Shown: positions 25,252-36,032 of the stretch, one piece after another
How the letters are laid out: the number at the start of each line of letters is the position of its first letter
Position numbering within the stretch: the first letter of the stretch is position 1
Source of the DNA: Chondrosia reniformis
Taxonomy: Eukaryota; Porifera; Demospongiae; Chondrillida; Chondrillidae
DNA length: 64,000 nt
Assembly (NCBI GenBank): GCA_947172415.1
Contig: OX359192.1
Coordinates: 4,528,501-4,592,500 of the forward strand
Reading direction: 5' to 3'
The notes under the pieces: model-generated
Told to the model about the DNA's origin: nothing
Seen by the model: the letters and a program-made list of their open reading frames with translations, nothing else
Database searches by the model: none
Program-made: the position numbers and the translations under genes

Positions 25252-26666
25252 ACAACTAGTACATACAACTACTACTAAAGCTAGTACATAGAACTGGTGC
25301 ATACAACTAGTAAATACAAATATTACCAACTACATACAACGAGTACATGCAATTAGTAACATATATATACAAGGAGTCCATACAACTAGTTGACTAGAAA
25401 CTAGTGCATATAACTATACCTACAACATATACATACAAGTACTACATACAACTAGTACATGCAATTAACACATACTGACTAGTACTGTTGCTAGTATATA
25501 ACATTTTTGTGCATAAAACTAGGAAATACAAAGAGTAGATACAACTAGTATATACAACTAATAGATACAACTAGTATATAAAACTAGTACATATAACTAG
25601 AACATGCAACTAATATATTCAACTATTAACTAGTATATCTCGCTATTACATACAACAAGTACTTATAACAAGAATACAAAACTAGTACATACAAGTAGTA
25701 CAGACAAGTAGTAAGTATAACTAGTACTAGTACATACAAGTAGTACACACAACAAGTGCATACAACAAGGACCACAGTTATTATTGGTGCATACAACTAC
25801 TTATCACAAAGATTACATACAACTAGTACATGCGACTAGTACATACCACTAGTACTACAAAGAGTTCATTGAACTGATTCAAGCAACTAATACTTGCAAC
25901 TAGTATATACAACCTGTACATACAACTAGTCCATAACTAGTACATATGACTAATACACATACCTAGTAGTTACAACTAGTACATAAAACAAGTACATACA
26001 ACTAGTACATAAAACAAGTACATACAACTAGTAAATACAACTAATACATACCACTGGAACCTACAAGTAGTACATAGAACAAGGACATACAACTAGTGCA
26101 TACAACTATTACCTACAACTAGTAAATATAACTAGTAAATGCAATTTGTTCATACAACTAGTACATACAACTAGTAAAAACAAGTAGTACATGCATCTAG
26201 TTCATACAGCTAGTACATAAAACCACTTCATACAACTAGTCTATACAACTAGAACCTCCAACTAGTACAAACCACTAGTACCTATAATTAGTAAAAACAA
26301 GTAGTACTAGTAGATTCAACTAGTACATATAACTACTTACAAGTTCATATAACGAGTAGCTGGAACTAGTTCATACAACTAGTACATACAACAAATACAT
26401 ACAACAAGTACATACAACTAGTACATATCACCAGTACTTACAACTAATATATATAACTATTACTAGTACATACGACTAGTATCGAGTACATAAAACGAGT
26501 ACACACAACTAGTTATGAGTGCATACAACGAGTACATGCAACTAGTTCGTACAACTAGTACATAGAGCTAGTTAATACAACTAGTACATACAAGTGGTAC
26601 ATACAACCAGTTCATAAAACTAGAACAAAAAACTTGTACTACAACTAGTACATACAACTAGGACAT
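25252..26666 (+). repeat. 13-bp minisatellite, forward orientation
   Basis: Degenerate ACTAGTACATACA units between PLE-B copy 1 and the first orientation switch. No gene is visible. Confidence 0.93.
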
Positions 26667-26709
26667 TAAAGATGTATGTACTATGTCAATGTACTATATA
26701 CTTACTAGA
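26667..26709 (+). repeat. Core A, copy 1 (F-to-R junction), interrupted
   Basis: Conserved non-repeat junction (GATGTATGTACTATGTCAAT, then GTACTATATACTT) found wherever the array turns from forward to reverse. Here the family E fold-back begins right after it, and the reverse array resumes only at about 27456. Confidence 0.8.
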
Positions 26710-27455
26710 GAACAATTAACATTCTCTACAAAAATTGTGAAGATGTAAGGATGGCACAAAAAGCACAGAAACAAGAAAGGGATGTTACACATTGAAGCAT
26801 TAGCTAAATATGCATGAATCATACAATACCCTTGCTTGAAGGATTCATGCATAGCTAATGCTTAACTGTGTAATATACCTTTCTTGTTTCTGTGCTTATT
26901 GTGCCATCCCTACATCTTCACTCATTTTGTAGAAAATTTTTATTGTTCTTTAGTTTCTGTATTTTTTATGGGGCATAAGCTAGGAATTCGTTGTATTTTA
27001 AGCCACTTTGGTTTCGCAATTTTCAACTGAATATGACATCATTAAAATAGCGAATTTATTGAAGTTTTGCCTCTGGGGCAATCAAAAACGTCATACTCAA
27101 TAATAGCATTTTTGCTCTCGCTTCTACAAGAGAATACAGTTCGGAAAATTTAGAGTATTTTCGTTTAAGAAGTAGTCCGAAGGCTTATTTTGTTTTTTAG
27201 TTACAGCGGGTGAAGAAGATGAAGAAGATGAAGATGAAAATGAAGAAGAAAACGAAAATGGGAGATTTTAAAGTTCGTTCATTAGCCAACGATACATGGT
27301 CGCTTACCTTCAAGGCCTATTTATAGCATAGCTGTTCTATATTTAACTCTACATAGTCTCGTTTTGGCTATTTTCAGCCTAATTCGGAATTTCGCTCCTG
27401 TATCAATGTACGGCGAAAACAAATTAACCAGTAACTTCACTACATAGGGTTGTAT
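26705..27455 (+). mobile_element. Family E element, copy 1, with 115-bp fold-back
   Basis: Non-array insert. The left part is a large hairpin: about 26705-26820 pairs with about 26838-26953. The rest matches a second copy nested in family M (about 46990-47640), including the stretch around GACATCATTAAAATAG and CGTCATACTCAATAATAGC. At 27205-27265 there is a purine-rich GAAGAAGATGAAGAAGATGA run that would encode an acidic peptide, but no convincing ORF surrounds it. Class unknown; it could be a retro-element remnant with an inverted 5' end or a fold-back DNA element. Confidence 0.65.
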
Positions 27456-27535
27456 GTACTAGTTCTACGTGTAAAAGCTAGTTATATGTATTAGTTGTAT
27501 GTACCAGTTATATGTACTAGTTATATGTATAAGTT
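27456..27535 (-). repeat. 13-bp minisatellite, reverse orientation, short arm
   Basis: About six units of the complement (TGTATGTACTAGT). The series of variant units matches, in inverted order, the arm that lies just right of core B copies 2, 4 and 5. Confidence 0.88.
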
Positions 27536-27660
27536 GTGACAGGAAAGGTTGTCTTAATGACTACGTAGTTTTTTTAATTTTAGGTATGTCATTTTAAACA
27601 ATAAAATTAGCTATTTAAACTATATGATGTTGTTTGGCATATACAATTGTATTCACTGCA
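27536..27660 (-). repeat. Core B, copy 1 (R-to-F junction)
   Basis: A 125-bp non-repeat segment starting GTGACAGGAAAGGTTGTC and containing GGTATGTCATTTTAAACAAT and ATATGATGTTGTTTGG, ending TTCACTGCA. It is the reverse complement of copies 2, 4 and 5 and co-linear with copies 3 and 6. It is A/T-rich and I see no coding potential. Confidence 0.85.
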
Positions 27661-28220
27661 CAACTAGTACATACAACTAGAACATATAACGAGTACCTAC
27701 AATTAGTACATACAACTAGTACAAGCAACTATTAACAAGTACATACACCTAGTACGTGGAACTAGTATATACATCTAGTGCATACAACTAGTACATACAA
27801 CTAGTTCAAACAACTAAGACATAGAACTGGTACATACAACTAGTCCCTAACACTAGTACATGCAGCTATTACAAAGAACTGGCACATACAACTAGACCAT
27901 ACAACTAGACCATACAACTAGTAACTAGCATATAAAACTAGTTCATACAACTAGTACATACAAGTAGTACATACAACTAGTACATACAGCTAGTAACGTG
28001 TAAACAAAAATAGTACATACAACTAATACATACAATTAGTACATACATCCAGAACATACAACTAGTATATACAACTAGTAACGAGGACATACACATAGTA
28101 CATAGAACTAGTGCATACAACTAGTAAATAAAACTAGTACATACAAATAGTATATAAAACTAATACATACAACTAGTACAAAAAACTATTACTACAACTA
28201 GTAGAAACAACTAGTACATA
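27661..28220 (+). repeat. 13-bp minisatellite, forward arm
   Basis: Degenerate ACTAGTACATACA units between core B copy 1 and core A copy 2. The last 80 bp (ACTATTACTACAACTAGT and following) resemble the arms preceding the other core A copies. Confidence 0.93.
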
Positions 28221-28279
28221 CAAGATATATGTACCATGTCAATTTACTATATACTTGTAGTTCTAGTCTAATGTACTAG
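28221..28279 (+). repeat. Core A, copy 2 (F-to-R junction)
   Basis: CAAGATATATGTACCATGTC, then TATATACTTGTAGTTCTAGT, at the point where the array turns from forward to reverse. Similarity to the other core A copies extends about 80 bp left and 180 bp right into the arms. Confidence 0.85.
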
Positions 28280-29269
28280 TTTTATGTACTAGTGGGTTAC
28301 ACTGTTTTTATGTACTAGTTCTTTGTGTATGTACTAGTTCTACCTACTAGTTGTAGTACTAATTTAATGTGCTAGTGGTATGTACTTATTGAATGTACCA
28401 GTTCCATGTTATAGTTAGATTAGACAAGTTGTATGTACTAGTTGTAGGTACTAGTTGTTTGTACTAGTAGTACGTATATTTACTAGTTGTAGGTACTAGT
28501 TGTGTGGACTAGTTGTGTGAATTAGATGTATGTACTAGTTGTTTGTGCCAGTTGTATTTACTAGTTGTATGTACTCAATACTAGTTTTATGTCCTAGTTC
28601 TATGTACTAGTTGTATGTCCTACTACTAGTTCTATTTACTAGTTGTAGGTACTAGGTGTATGTACTAGGTACTTCTTATATGTACTGGTTGTATTTACTA
28701 GTTGTATGTACTACTTCTTTGCACTAGTTCACTGTACTAGTTGAAGTACTAGTTGTATGTTCTAGTTGTATATACTAGATATTTGTACTAGTTGTATGGA
28801 GTAGTTGTATCAACTAGTTGCATGTACTAGTTGTATGTACTCGTTACTAGTTGTATGTACTAGTTGTGTGTACTAGTTGTATGTACTAGTACTGGTTATA
28901 TTTACTAGTTGTAGGCAAAAGTTGCCTGTACTAGTTATATGTAACAGTTACTAGTTGTGTGGTCTAGTTATATATACTAGTATATATACTGTATGTACTA
29001 ACTCTAGGTACTAGTTGTATGGACTAGTTTTATGTACCAGTCCTATGTACTAAAGTTGTTTGTACAAGCTTTATGTTCTACTTGTATGTACTAGTTGTAT
29101 ACACTAGTTCTATGAACTAGGTGTATGTACTCATTAATAGTTGTATGTCCTAGTTGTAGGTATTACTTTTAGGTACTAATTGTATGTACTATTTGTATGT
29201 ACTAGTTGTCTGTACAAGTTGTCTGTACTAGTTGTCTGTACTAGTTGTCTGTACTAGTTTTATGTACTT
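28280..29269 (-). repeat. 13-bp minisatellite, reverse arm
   Basis: Units read as the complement, TGTATGTACTAGT. The first 180 bp follow the same order of variants as the arms right of core A copies 4, 5 and 6, including AGTTAGATTA near its end. Confidence 0.93.
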
Positions 29270-29390
29270 GAAAAAATTGAATGTGAAAACGACATCATAT
29301 GGTTAAAATAACAGGTAATTTTATTGTTTCAAATGACATACCTTAAATTAAAACACCTAACTTGTGGTTATAACAACCATACCTGCCTCA
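29270..29390 (+). repeat. Core B, copy 2 (R-to-F junction)
   Basis: The orientation opposite to copy 1: CATCATATGGTTAAAATAAC, TTTTATTGTTTCAAATGACA, ending ACCTGCCTCAA. The arm on the right matches those of copies 4 and 5 for at least 200 bp. Confidence 0.85.
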
Positions 29391-31130
29391 ACTAGTACAT
29401 ATAACAAGTACACATAACTGGTACATACAACTAAAACATAAAACTAGTTTTTACACGTAGAACTAGTACATCCAACCAGTACATAGAACTGGTACTACAA
29501 CTACAACATACAACTAGGACATACTACTAGTATATACAACTACTACAAACAACTAGTACATACAACTAATATTACAACTAGAACATAGAACTAGAGTATG
29601 CAACCAGTAGATACAACTAGTACATACAATTAGTACATACAACTAGCACATACTACTAGTTCATACAACTAGTACATACATCTAATGCATACAACTAGTA
29701 TATCAAATTGCTACTTCAACTACTACATACAACTAAGACATACAACTAGTATTACAACTAGTACATAGAAGTAGAGTATTCAACTAGCAGATACAACTAG
29801 TACATACAGCTAGTACATACAACTAGTACAAGCACCTAGTGCTACAACTAGTTGATACAACTAATACAAACAACTAGTATTATAACTAGTATATTAAATT
29901 AGAGTATATGGCTAGTATATACTAATATACTACTAGTACATATATCTACTACTTACAACTAGTACATGCAACTACCACATGTAATATACAACTAGTTCAT
30001 ATGACTAGTATTTACACATAGAATTAGTACATATAGCTAGTCCATTCAACTGGTACACACAACTAGTACATACAACTAGTACATATAACTATAACATATA
30101 ACTAATGCATAAAACTAGAACATACAACTAGTACATCCAAATAGTAAATGGTACATACATCCAGTAAATATAACTACTACTAGTACATACAACTAGTTCA
30201 TACAACTAGTACATACTACTAGTTCATACAACTAATACACACAAGTATTAAATACCACTAGTACATAGAACTTTTACATGCAAGTAGGTCATACAACTAG
30301 GCCCATAGCTAGAATATAGAACTGGTCCATACAACTAGGAAATTCAAAGAGTACATATAACTAATACAGGCAACTAGTACATAACACTAGAAAATATAAT
30401 TGGTACATACAACTAGAACAAGCAACTAGTACATTCAACTAGTTACTAGTACATCCAACTACTACATGCAACTACTCCTACTACTATGCACAATTAGTTA
30501 AGGCAACTAGTACCTATCACTAGTAAAAATAACTAGTCCTAGTACATACAACTAATTCAGGCAACTGGTACGTAAAACTAGTACATGCAACTAGTACATA
30601 CAACTAGTACCTACAACTAGCACCTAAAACCAGTTTATAAATATAACTAGTACTAGTACATACAACTAGTTCATACAACTATACATACAACTGTTTCATA
30701 CAACAAGTAAATACAACTAGTACATACAACTAGTACTTGCAATAGGTATATACAACTGGTACAAACAACTAAAACATGCAACTATTACATACAGCTTGTA
30801 CTATAGCTAGTGCATAGAAGTGTTGCCTACAACATGTACATACAATAACTACATACAACTAGTACATACAACTGGTACATACAACTAGTATTTGCAATAG
30901 GTATATACAACTAGTAGAAACAACTAAAACATGCAACTATTACATACAGCTTGTACTATAGCTAGTGCATAGAACTGTTGCCTACAACATGTACATACAA
31001 TAACTACATACAACTAGTACATACAACTGGTACATACAACTAATACACACCACTAGTTCATACAACTAGAACCTACACGTAGTAAATATAAATAGTCCTA
31101 TTACATACACATACAACTAGTACATGCAAC
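29391..31130 (+). repeat. 13-bp minisatellite, forward, with 155-bp tandem duplication
   Basis: Degenerate ACTAGTACATACA units. A block containing GCAATAGGTATATACAACT is repeated at about 30739 and 30894, offset 155 bp (about 12 units). No gene is visible before the Tigger terminal repeat. Confidence 0.93.
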
Positions 31131-31462
31131 TACAGTAAAACCTCTAATAGCGGACTCTCCGAAAAGCGGACAAACTCTTTACAGCGGACAAATCTTACGC
31201 CCCCATTGACTTTCCCATAGAACTAGTACATTTTGAACCTCCGAGTAGCGGCACCTCTGAACTCCGAACAACGGACTCTCACCAAGCCTCAGACTGATCT
31301 CTGACAATACACACTGACGTCCGAAAGCAGGCCGTGACGAAACCAAATCACCCGTAATATACGGACATGGCGTCGATTTGCTAACTAATACGATAAAACT
31401 TGTCAATAGTTACAGTGAACAAAATTAATGTATAGTCATAAGTATCTAGCTATATAAAATAG

Positions 31463-31861
31463 CTACAGATGTCCAGCGGATCGTACGGAGTCAACGAATT
31501 CCTTCATTTTATTAACTTGGGCCTTGGGTTCATACAAACGGTAGGTACATGGGACCTCTGGTCCATACCCAGCTCCTCGGTTGACTTTGTCTCCAGTGAC
31601 CTCAGCAAAACCCTTGTTGATGTCCCTCCTCAGAAATGCTGACACCTTTGGCGCTATATTGTAAGGAATATGCCCAACAATGTGGTTATCATAATATACA
31701 GCCACTGCATGTACATCGTGGATATTGGTTGGTTCTCTCTTCAGTACAAGTGCCTGTCCAGCATTGGGAGTCCAACTCTCCACACAGGCATGGTAGCCCC
31801 TCACGCATGACTGAAATTCTACAACATGCAGCTCTCCAGTAGCGGCGATTTGACTAGCCAT
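31463..31861 (-). CDS. HIRAN-domain-like protein inside Tigger, copy 1
   Basis: An uninterrupted 132-aa ORF with ATG start (MASQIAATGELHVVEFQSCV). The body resembles HIRAN domains: VRGYHACVESW, then LVLKREPTNIHD.HAVAVYYD, HIVGHIPYNIAPKVSAFL, EVTGDKVNRGAGYG and PEVPCTYRLYEP. In the protein HLTF the HIRAN domain binds single-stranded 3' DNA ends; small stand-alone relatives are common in invertebrate genomes. It lies head-to-head with the transposase, 131 bp between the start codons, suggesting a shared bidirectional promoter. It has no disabling change, unlike its neighbour. Domain call is by motif pattern from memory; function within the element is unknown. Confidence 0.72.
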   Translation of the reverse strand: MASQIAATGELHVVEFQSCVRGYHACVESWTPNAGQALVLKREPTNIHDVHAVAVYYDNHIVGHIPYNIAPKVSAFLRRDINKGFAEVTGDKVNRGAGYGPEVPCTYRLYEPKAQVNKMKEFVDSVRSAGHL

Positions 31862-31992
31862 TTCTTCATCAGATCAATATTATGCACTTTGCATATCCTG
31901 GCCTTTGACCCCTGCAGGTTTCAAAATAACCTAAGCCACGTGTTAGCCTCCAGGACGTTTTTGTGTAGAGTTTTGTAACGCCTGTGTGCAGT
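31862..31992. promoter_or_regulatory. divergent intergenic region, HIRAN ORF and transposase, copy 1
   Basis: The 131 bp between the two divergent start codons contain CACGTG (an E-box) and the partly palindromic ATGCACTTTGCATAT, but no clear TATA box for either gene. A bidirectional promoter is inferred only from position. An identical segment precedes the second pair (34078-34208). Confidence 0.35.
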
Positions 31993-33583
31993 ATGGCTTC
32001 AAAGCCCAAGAGTAACTACCTGAACCTAAAGAAGAAAGTAGAAGTTATAAAGACAGCTGAGAAGAATCGAGGTATGAGCATACGAGAATTGGCAGAACAG
32101 TTTGATTGTGAAAAAACTCAAATTGCAAAAAAATTTAAAGACAAGGAGTCCACACTGTCTTCTATACGAGCCCAAAGCTTAAAGAATCCGGGTACTTACC
32201 AGTAAAACATATGGTCGGCAATCTGAGTATGCTGATGTTAATAAATCCCTTTATGATTGGTATATCCTTGCTTGTTCTAAAAACATCTTTCCTATGGGTC
32301 CTCAGCTAGCCGAAAAGGCAAGACAGATTGCTACTTGTCTTGGAAAGCATGATTTTAAGGGGTCTAATGGCTGGTTAGAAAAGTGGAAAAAAATATAAAA
32401 CAGCTAGAATCAGTGGAGAATCAGGGGATGTACAAGGGCCTACTGTTGATTCCTGGGAGAGAGGCTTCCTAAACTTGTTGCAGGGTATGCTAGAGATGAT
32501 ATAGGGAACATTGATGAGACAGGGCTATTTTGGAAAGCATTACCAGACCATGGGTTTGGGGTAAAGGGAAAAGAATGTAGGGGAGGAAGGAAAAGCAAAC
32601 AATGATTTACAGTTGCCTTTTTCGTCACTGCATCTGGGAAAAAAGAGAGGTCAGTTGTGATTTGGAAAGCAGAAAATCCAAGATGCCTAAAGAGATTTGA
32701 CAAAGTTCTTTTACCTGTTGATTATTATAGCTAGAAAAAGGTATGGATGGATGGTAAGATCTTGGAATCAATTCTCACTAAATTAAATCATCGCTTGTCC
32801 AGTAGTAGCCGTTCTATCATCTTACTGATGGATAATGCTGTATAATAAACAAAGTTTAGCAACATAAAAGTCTGCTTTCTTCCAGCCAATACAACATCAA
32901 AGCTCCAGCCGCTTGATCTTGGGATAATCCAAAATTTCAAAGTCCACTATCGCAACCTTTTTTTGAGGTACATTCTTGCTAAGATTGACGAGTGTGATAG
33001 TGCTAGTGATGTTAGTAAATCAATTAATGTTCTTGTAGCAGTTAGGTGGATTGCCATGGTATGGTCTTTAGTTGAAGAGGAAACAATCCGGAAATGTTTT
33101 CGTAAGGCTGGTATTCTTGATTTGGACATGGCTGTTGTTGAACGTGATGAGGAAGACCCATTTTCAGAAGCTGATCAGTGTGTGGTACTTCAGAGTCTCA
33201 TTGATAAAACCATGAGTGGTCATGAAGCTTGTCCATTGCAGGAGTACATTAATGGGGATGAAGATCTAGCAGTATGTAGTAACATTAATGACCACAGCTG
33301 GGAAAGCACTTTCTTCAAAAATCTTGGTCAGGAGGATGAAGAAGTATCAGACAATGAGGAGCAAGAGGAGCAAGAAGATATGGATGATAATCCCCCACTG
33401 TAGTTAAAGATATATAAGGAAGCAAATGAATTTTTAGAAGAAGTTCAATGGTTTTTGGAAACTAAAGCACATGTTAAAGAGGCTCTGACAGTAGGGTCTG
33501 TTGTAGACAACGTTTCAAGTTTACAACTAGCAGTGGCCAGACAAACCACCCTCACCTCCTGGCTCAGTAGTGTTAACAATTGA
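31993..33583 (+). pseudogene. Tigger transposase, copy 1, decayed
   Basis: Starts at ATG 31993 with a CENP-B-type helix-turn-helix (LKKKVEVIKTAEKNRGMSIR, then LAEQFDCEKTQIAKKFKD). The frame breaks near 32195, and the second DNA-binding and catalytic parts lie in other frames: YDWYILACSKNIFPMGPQLA, NGWLEKWKK, then the DDD catalytic triad in IDETGLFWK, LLMDNA and NTTSKLQPLDLG. The C-terminus carries an acidic stretch and the family-typical ARQTTLTSWLS ending at TGA 33581-33583. I count about three frameshifts and five in-frame stops, including TAG at 33401-33403. The same defects are in copy 2, so decay preceded the duplication. Confidence 0.88.
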
Positions 33584-33678
33584 TGGCGTCCATTTGCTAA
33601 CTAATACGATAAAACTTGTCAATAGTTACAGTGAACAAAATTAATGTATAGTCATAAGTATCTAGCTATATAAAATAG

Positions 33679-34077
33679 CTACAGATGTCCAGCGGATCGT
33701 ACGGAGTCAACGAATTCCTTCATTTTATCAACTTGGGCCTTGGGTTCATACAAACGGTAGGTACATGGGACCTCTGGTCCATACCCAGCTCCTCGGTTGA
33801 CTTTGTCTCCAGTGACCTCAGCAAAACCCTTGTTGATGTCCCTCCTCAGAAATGCTGACACCTTTGGCGCTATATTGTAAGGAATATGCCCAACAATGTG
33901 GTTATCATAATATACAGCCACTGCATGTACATCGTGGATATTGGTTGGTTCTCTCTTCAGTACAAGTGCCTGTCCAGCATTGGGAGTCCAACTCTCCACA
34001 CAGGCATGGTAGCCCCTCACGCATGACTGAAATTCTACAACATGCAGCTCTCCAGTAGCGGCGATTTGACTAGCCAT
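33679..34077 (-). CDS. HIRAN-domain-like protein inside Tigger, copy 2
   Basis: A second 132-aa ORF, identical to the one 2216 bp upstream except for one Asn-to-Asp change (QVDKMKEF against QVNKMKEF). Same HIRAN-like motifs and the same divergent placement next to a transposase copy. Being intact twice reflects the recent duplication, not independent selection. Whether it is expressed cannot be told from sequence. Confidence 0.7.
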   Translation of the reverse strand: MASQIAATGELHVVEFQSCVRGYHACVESWTPNAGQALVLKREPTNIHDVHAVAVYYDNHIVGHIPYNIAPKVSAFLRRDINKGFAEVTGDKVNRGAGYGPEVPCTYRLYEPKAQVDKMKEFVDSVRSAGHL

Positions 34078-34208
34078 TTCTTCATCAGATCAATATTATG
34101 CACTTTGCATATCCTGGCCTTTGACCCCTGCAGGTTTCAAAATAACCTAAGCCACGTGTTAGCCTCCAGGACGTTTTTGTGTAGAGTTTTGTAACGCCTG
34201 TGTGCAGT

Positions 34209-35799
34209 ATGGCTTCAAAGCCCAAGAGTAACTACCTGAACCTAAAGAAGAAAGTAGAAGTTATAAAGACAGCTGAGAAGAATCGAGGTATGAGCATACG
34301 AGAATTGGCAGAACAGTTTGATTGTGAAAAAACTCAAATTGCAAAAAAATTTAAAGACAAGGAGTCCACACTGTCTTCTATACGAGCCCAAAGCTTAAAG
34401 AATCCGGGTACTTACCAGTAAAACATATGGTCGGCAATCTGAGTATGCTGATGTTAATAAATCCCTTTATGATTGGTATATCCTTGCTTGTTCTAAAAAC
34501 ATCTTTCCTATGGGTCCTCAGCTAGCCGAAAAGGCAAGACAGATTGCTACTTGTCTTGGAAAGCATGATTTTAAGGGGTCTAATGGCTGGTTAGAAAAGT
34601 GGAAAAAAATATAAAACAGCTAGAATCAGTGGAGAATCAGGGGATGTACAAGGGCCTACTGTTGATTCCTGGGAGAGAGGCTTCCTAAACTTGTTGCAGG
34701 GTATGCTAGAGATGATATAGGGAACATTGATGAGACAGGGCTATTTTGGAAAGCATTACCAGACCATGGGTTTGGGGTAAAGGGAAAAGAATGTAGGGGA
34801 GGAAGGAAAAGCAAACAATGATTTACAGTTGCCTTTTTCGTCACTGCATCTGGGAAAAAAGAGAGGTCAGTTGTGATTTGGAAAGCAGAAAATCCAAGAT
34901 GCCTAAAGAGATTTGACAAAGTTCTTTTACCTGTTGATTATTATAGCTAGAAAAAGGTATGGATGGATGGTAAGATCTTGGAATCAATTCTCACTAAATT
35001 AAATCATCGCTTGTCCAGTAGTAGCCGTTCTATCATCTTACTGATGGATAATGCTGTATAATAAACAAAGTTTAGCAACATAAAAGTCTGCTTTCTTCCA
35101 GCCAATACAACATCAAAGCTCCAGCCGCTTGATCTTGGGATAATCCAAAATTTCAAAGTCCACTATCGCAACCTTTTTTTGAGGTACATTCTTGCTAAGA
35201 TTGACGAGTGTGATAGTGCTAGTGATGTTAGTAAATCAATTAATGTTCTTGTAGCAGTTAGGTGGATTGCCATGGTATGGTCTTTAGTTGAAGAGGAAAC
35301 AATCCGGAAATGTTTTCGTAAGGCTGGTATTCTTGATTTGGACATGGCTGTTGTTGAACGTGATGAGGAAGACCCATTTTCAGAAGCTGATCAGTGTGTG
35401 GTACTTCAGAGTCTCATTGATAAAACCATGAGTGGTCATGAAGCTTGTCCATTGCAGGAGTACATTAATGGGGATGAAGATCTAGCAGTATGTAGTAACA
35501 TTAATGACCACAGCTGGGAAAGCACTTTCTTCAAAAATCTTGGTCAGGAGGATGAAGAAGTATCAGACAATGAGGAGCAAGAGGAGCAAGAAGATATGGA
35601 TGATAATCCCCCACTGTAGTTAAAGATATATAAGGAAGCAAATGAATTTTTAGAAGAAGTTCAATGGTTTTTGGAAACTAAAGCACATGTTAAAGAGGCT
35701 CTGACAGTAGGGTCTGTTGTAGACAACGTTTCAAGTTTACAACTAGCAGTGGCCAGACAAACCACCCTCACCTCCTGGCTCAGTAGTGTTAACAATTGA
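34209..35799 (+). pseudogene. Tigger transposase, copy 2, decayed
   Basis: The tandem copy of the transposase, ATG at 34209, end at TGA 35797-35799, with the same CENP-B-like N-terminus, the same DDD residues (IDETGLFWK, LLMDNA, LQPLDLG), and, as far as I can read, the same frameshifts and stops as copy 1. It adds no functional transposase. The element would need a transposase in trans to move. Confidence 0.87.
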
Positions 35800-36032
35800 T
35801 GTTTTCATTAATCTACTGTAACATGCATGTATTTGTCACGTACTTCTGAAACATCTGTTAAAATTATTTCACATGAAAGTTAATATCATTATATATGTAT
35901 GATTTTATTATAATATCACATTTCAAGGACATTCTAGTAGGTTATAGACAAACCTCTGAGAAGAGGACAACCTCTCTACAAAGGACAAATCGCCGTCCCC
36001 TGATTTGTCCTTTGTTCGGAGGTTTTACTGTA

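Larger units (their letters stand above)
31133..36030 (+). mobile_element. Tigger/pogo DNA transposon with internal tandem duplication
   Basis: Bounded by terminal inverted repeats CAGTAAAACCTC (left) and GAGGTTTTACTG (right), with TA on both sides (31131-31132, 36031-36032), the target duplication expected for pogo elements. Subterminal GCGGACAAA / AAGGACAAAT motifs recur near both ends and are likely transposase binding sites. It holds two divergent genes, a HIRAN-like ORF (minus) and a decayed transposase (plus), both present twice because 31367-33582 is tandemly repeated as 33583-35798 (2216 bp). Outside the duplication lie about 235 bp on each side. At 4.9 kb it is well above the usual 2-3 kb of this family. 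Confidence 0.92.

Noticed and set aside
31636-31842. Plus-strand 68-aa frame opposite the HIRAN ORF (and its copy at 33852-34058)
   Set aside because: A shadow of the minus-strand HIRAN-like ORF, without its own motifs.
32440-32703. Minus-strand frames inside the Tigger transposase (32440-32703, 32947-33129 and copies)
   Set aside because: They are antisense to the recognisable transposase motifs.
31367-35801. LTR retrotransposon reading of the 2216-bp direct repeats
   Set aside because: The repeats contain the transposase itself, lie inside pogo-type inverted ends with TA duplications, and have no LTR features.
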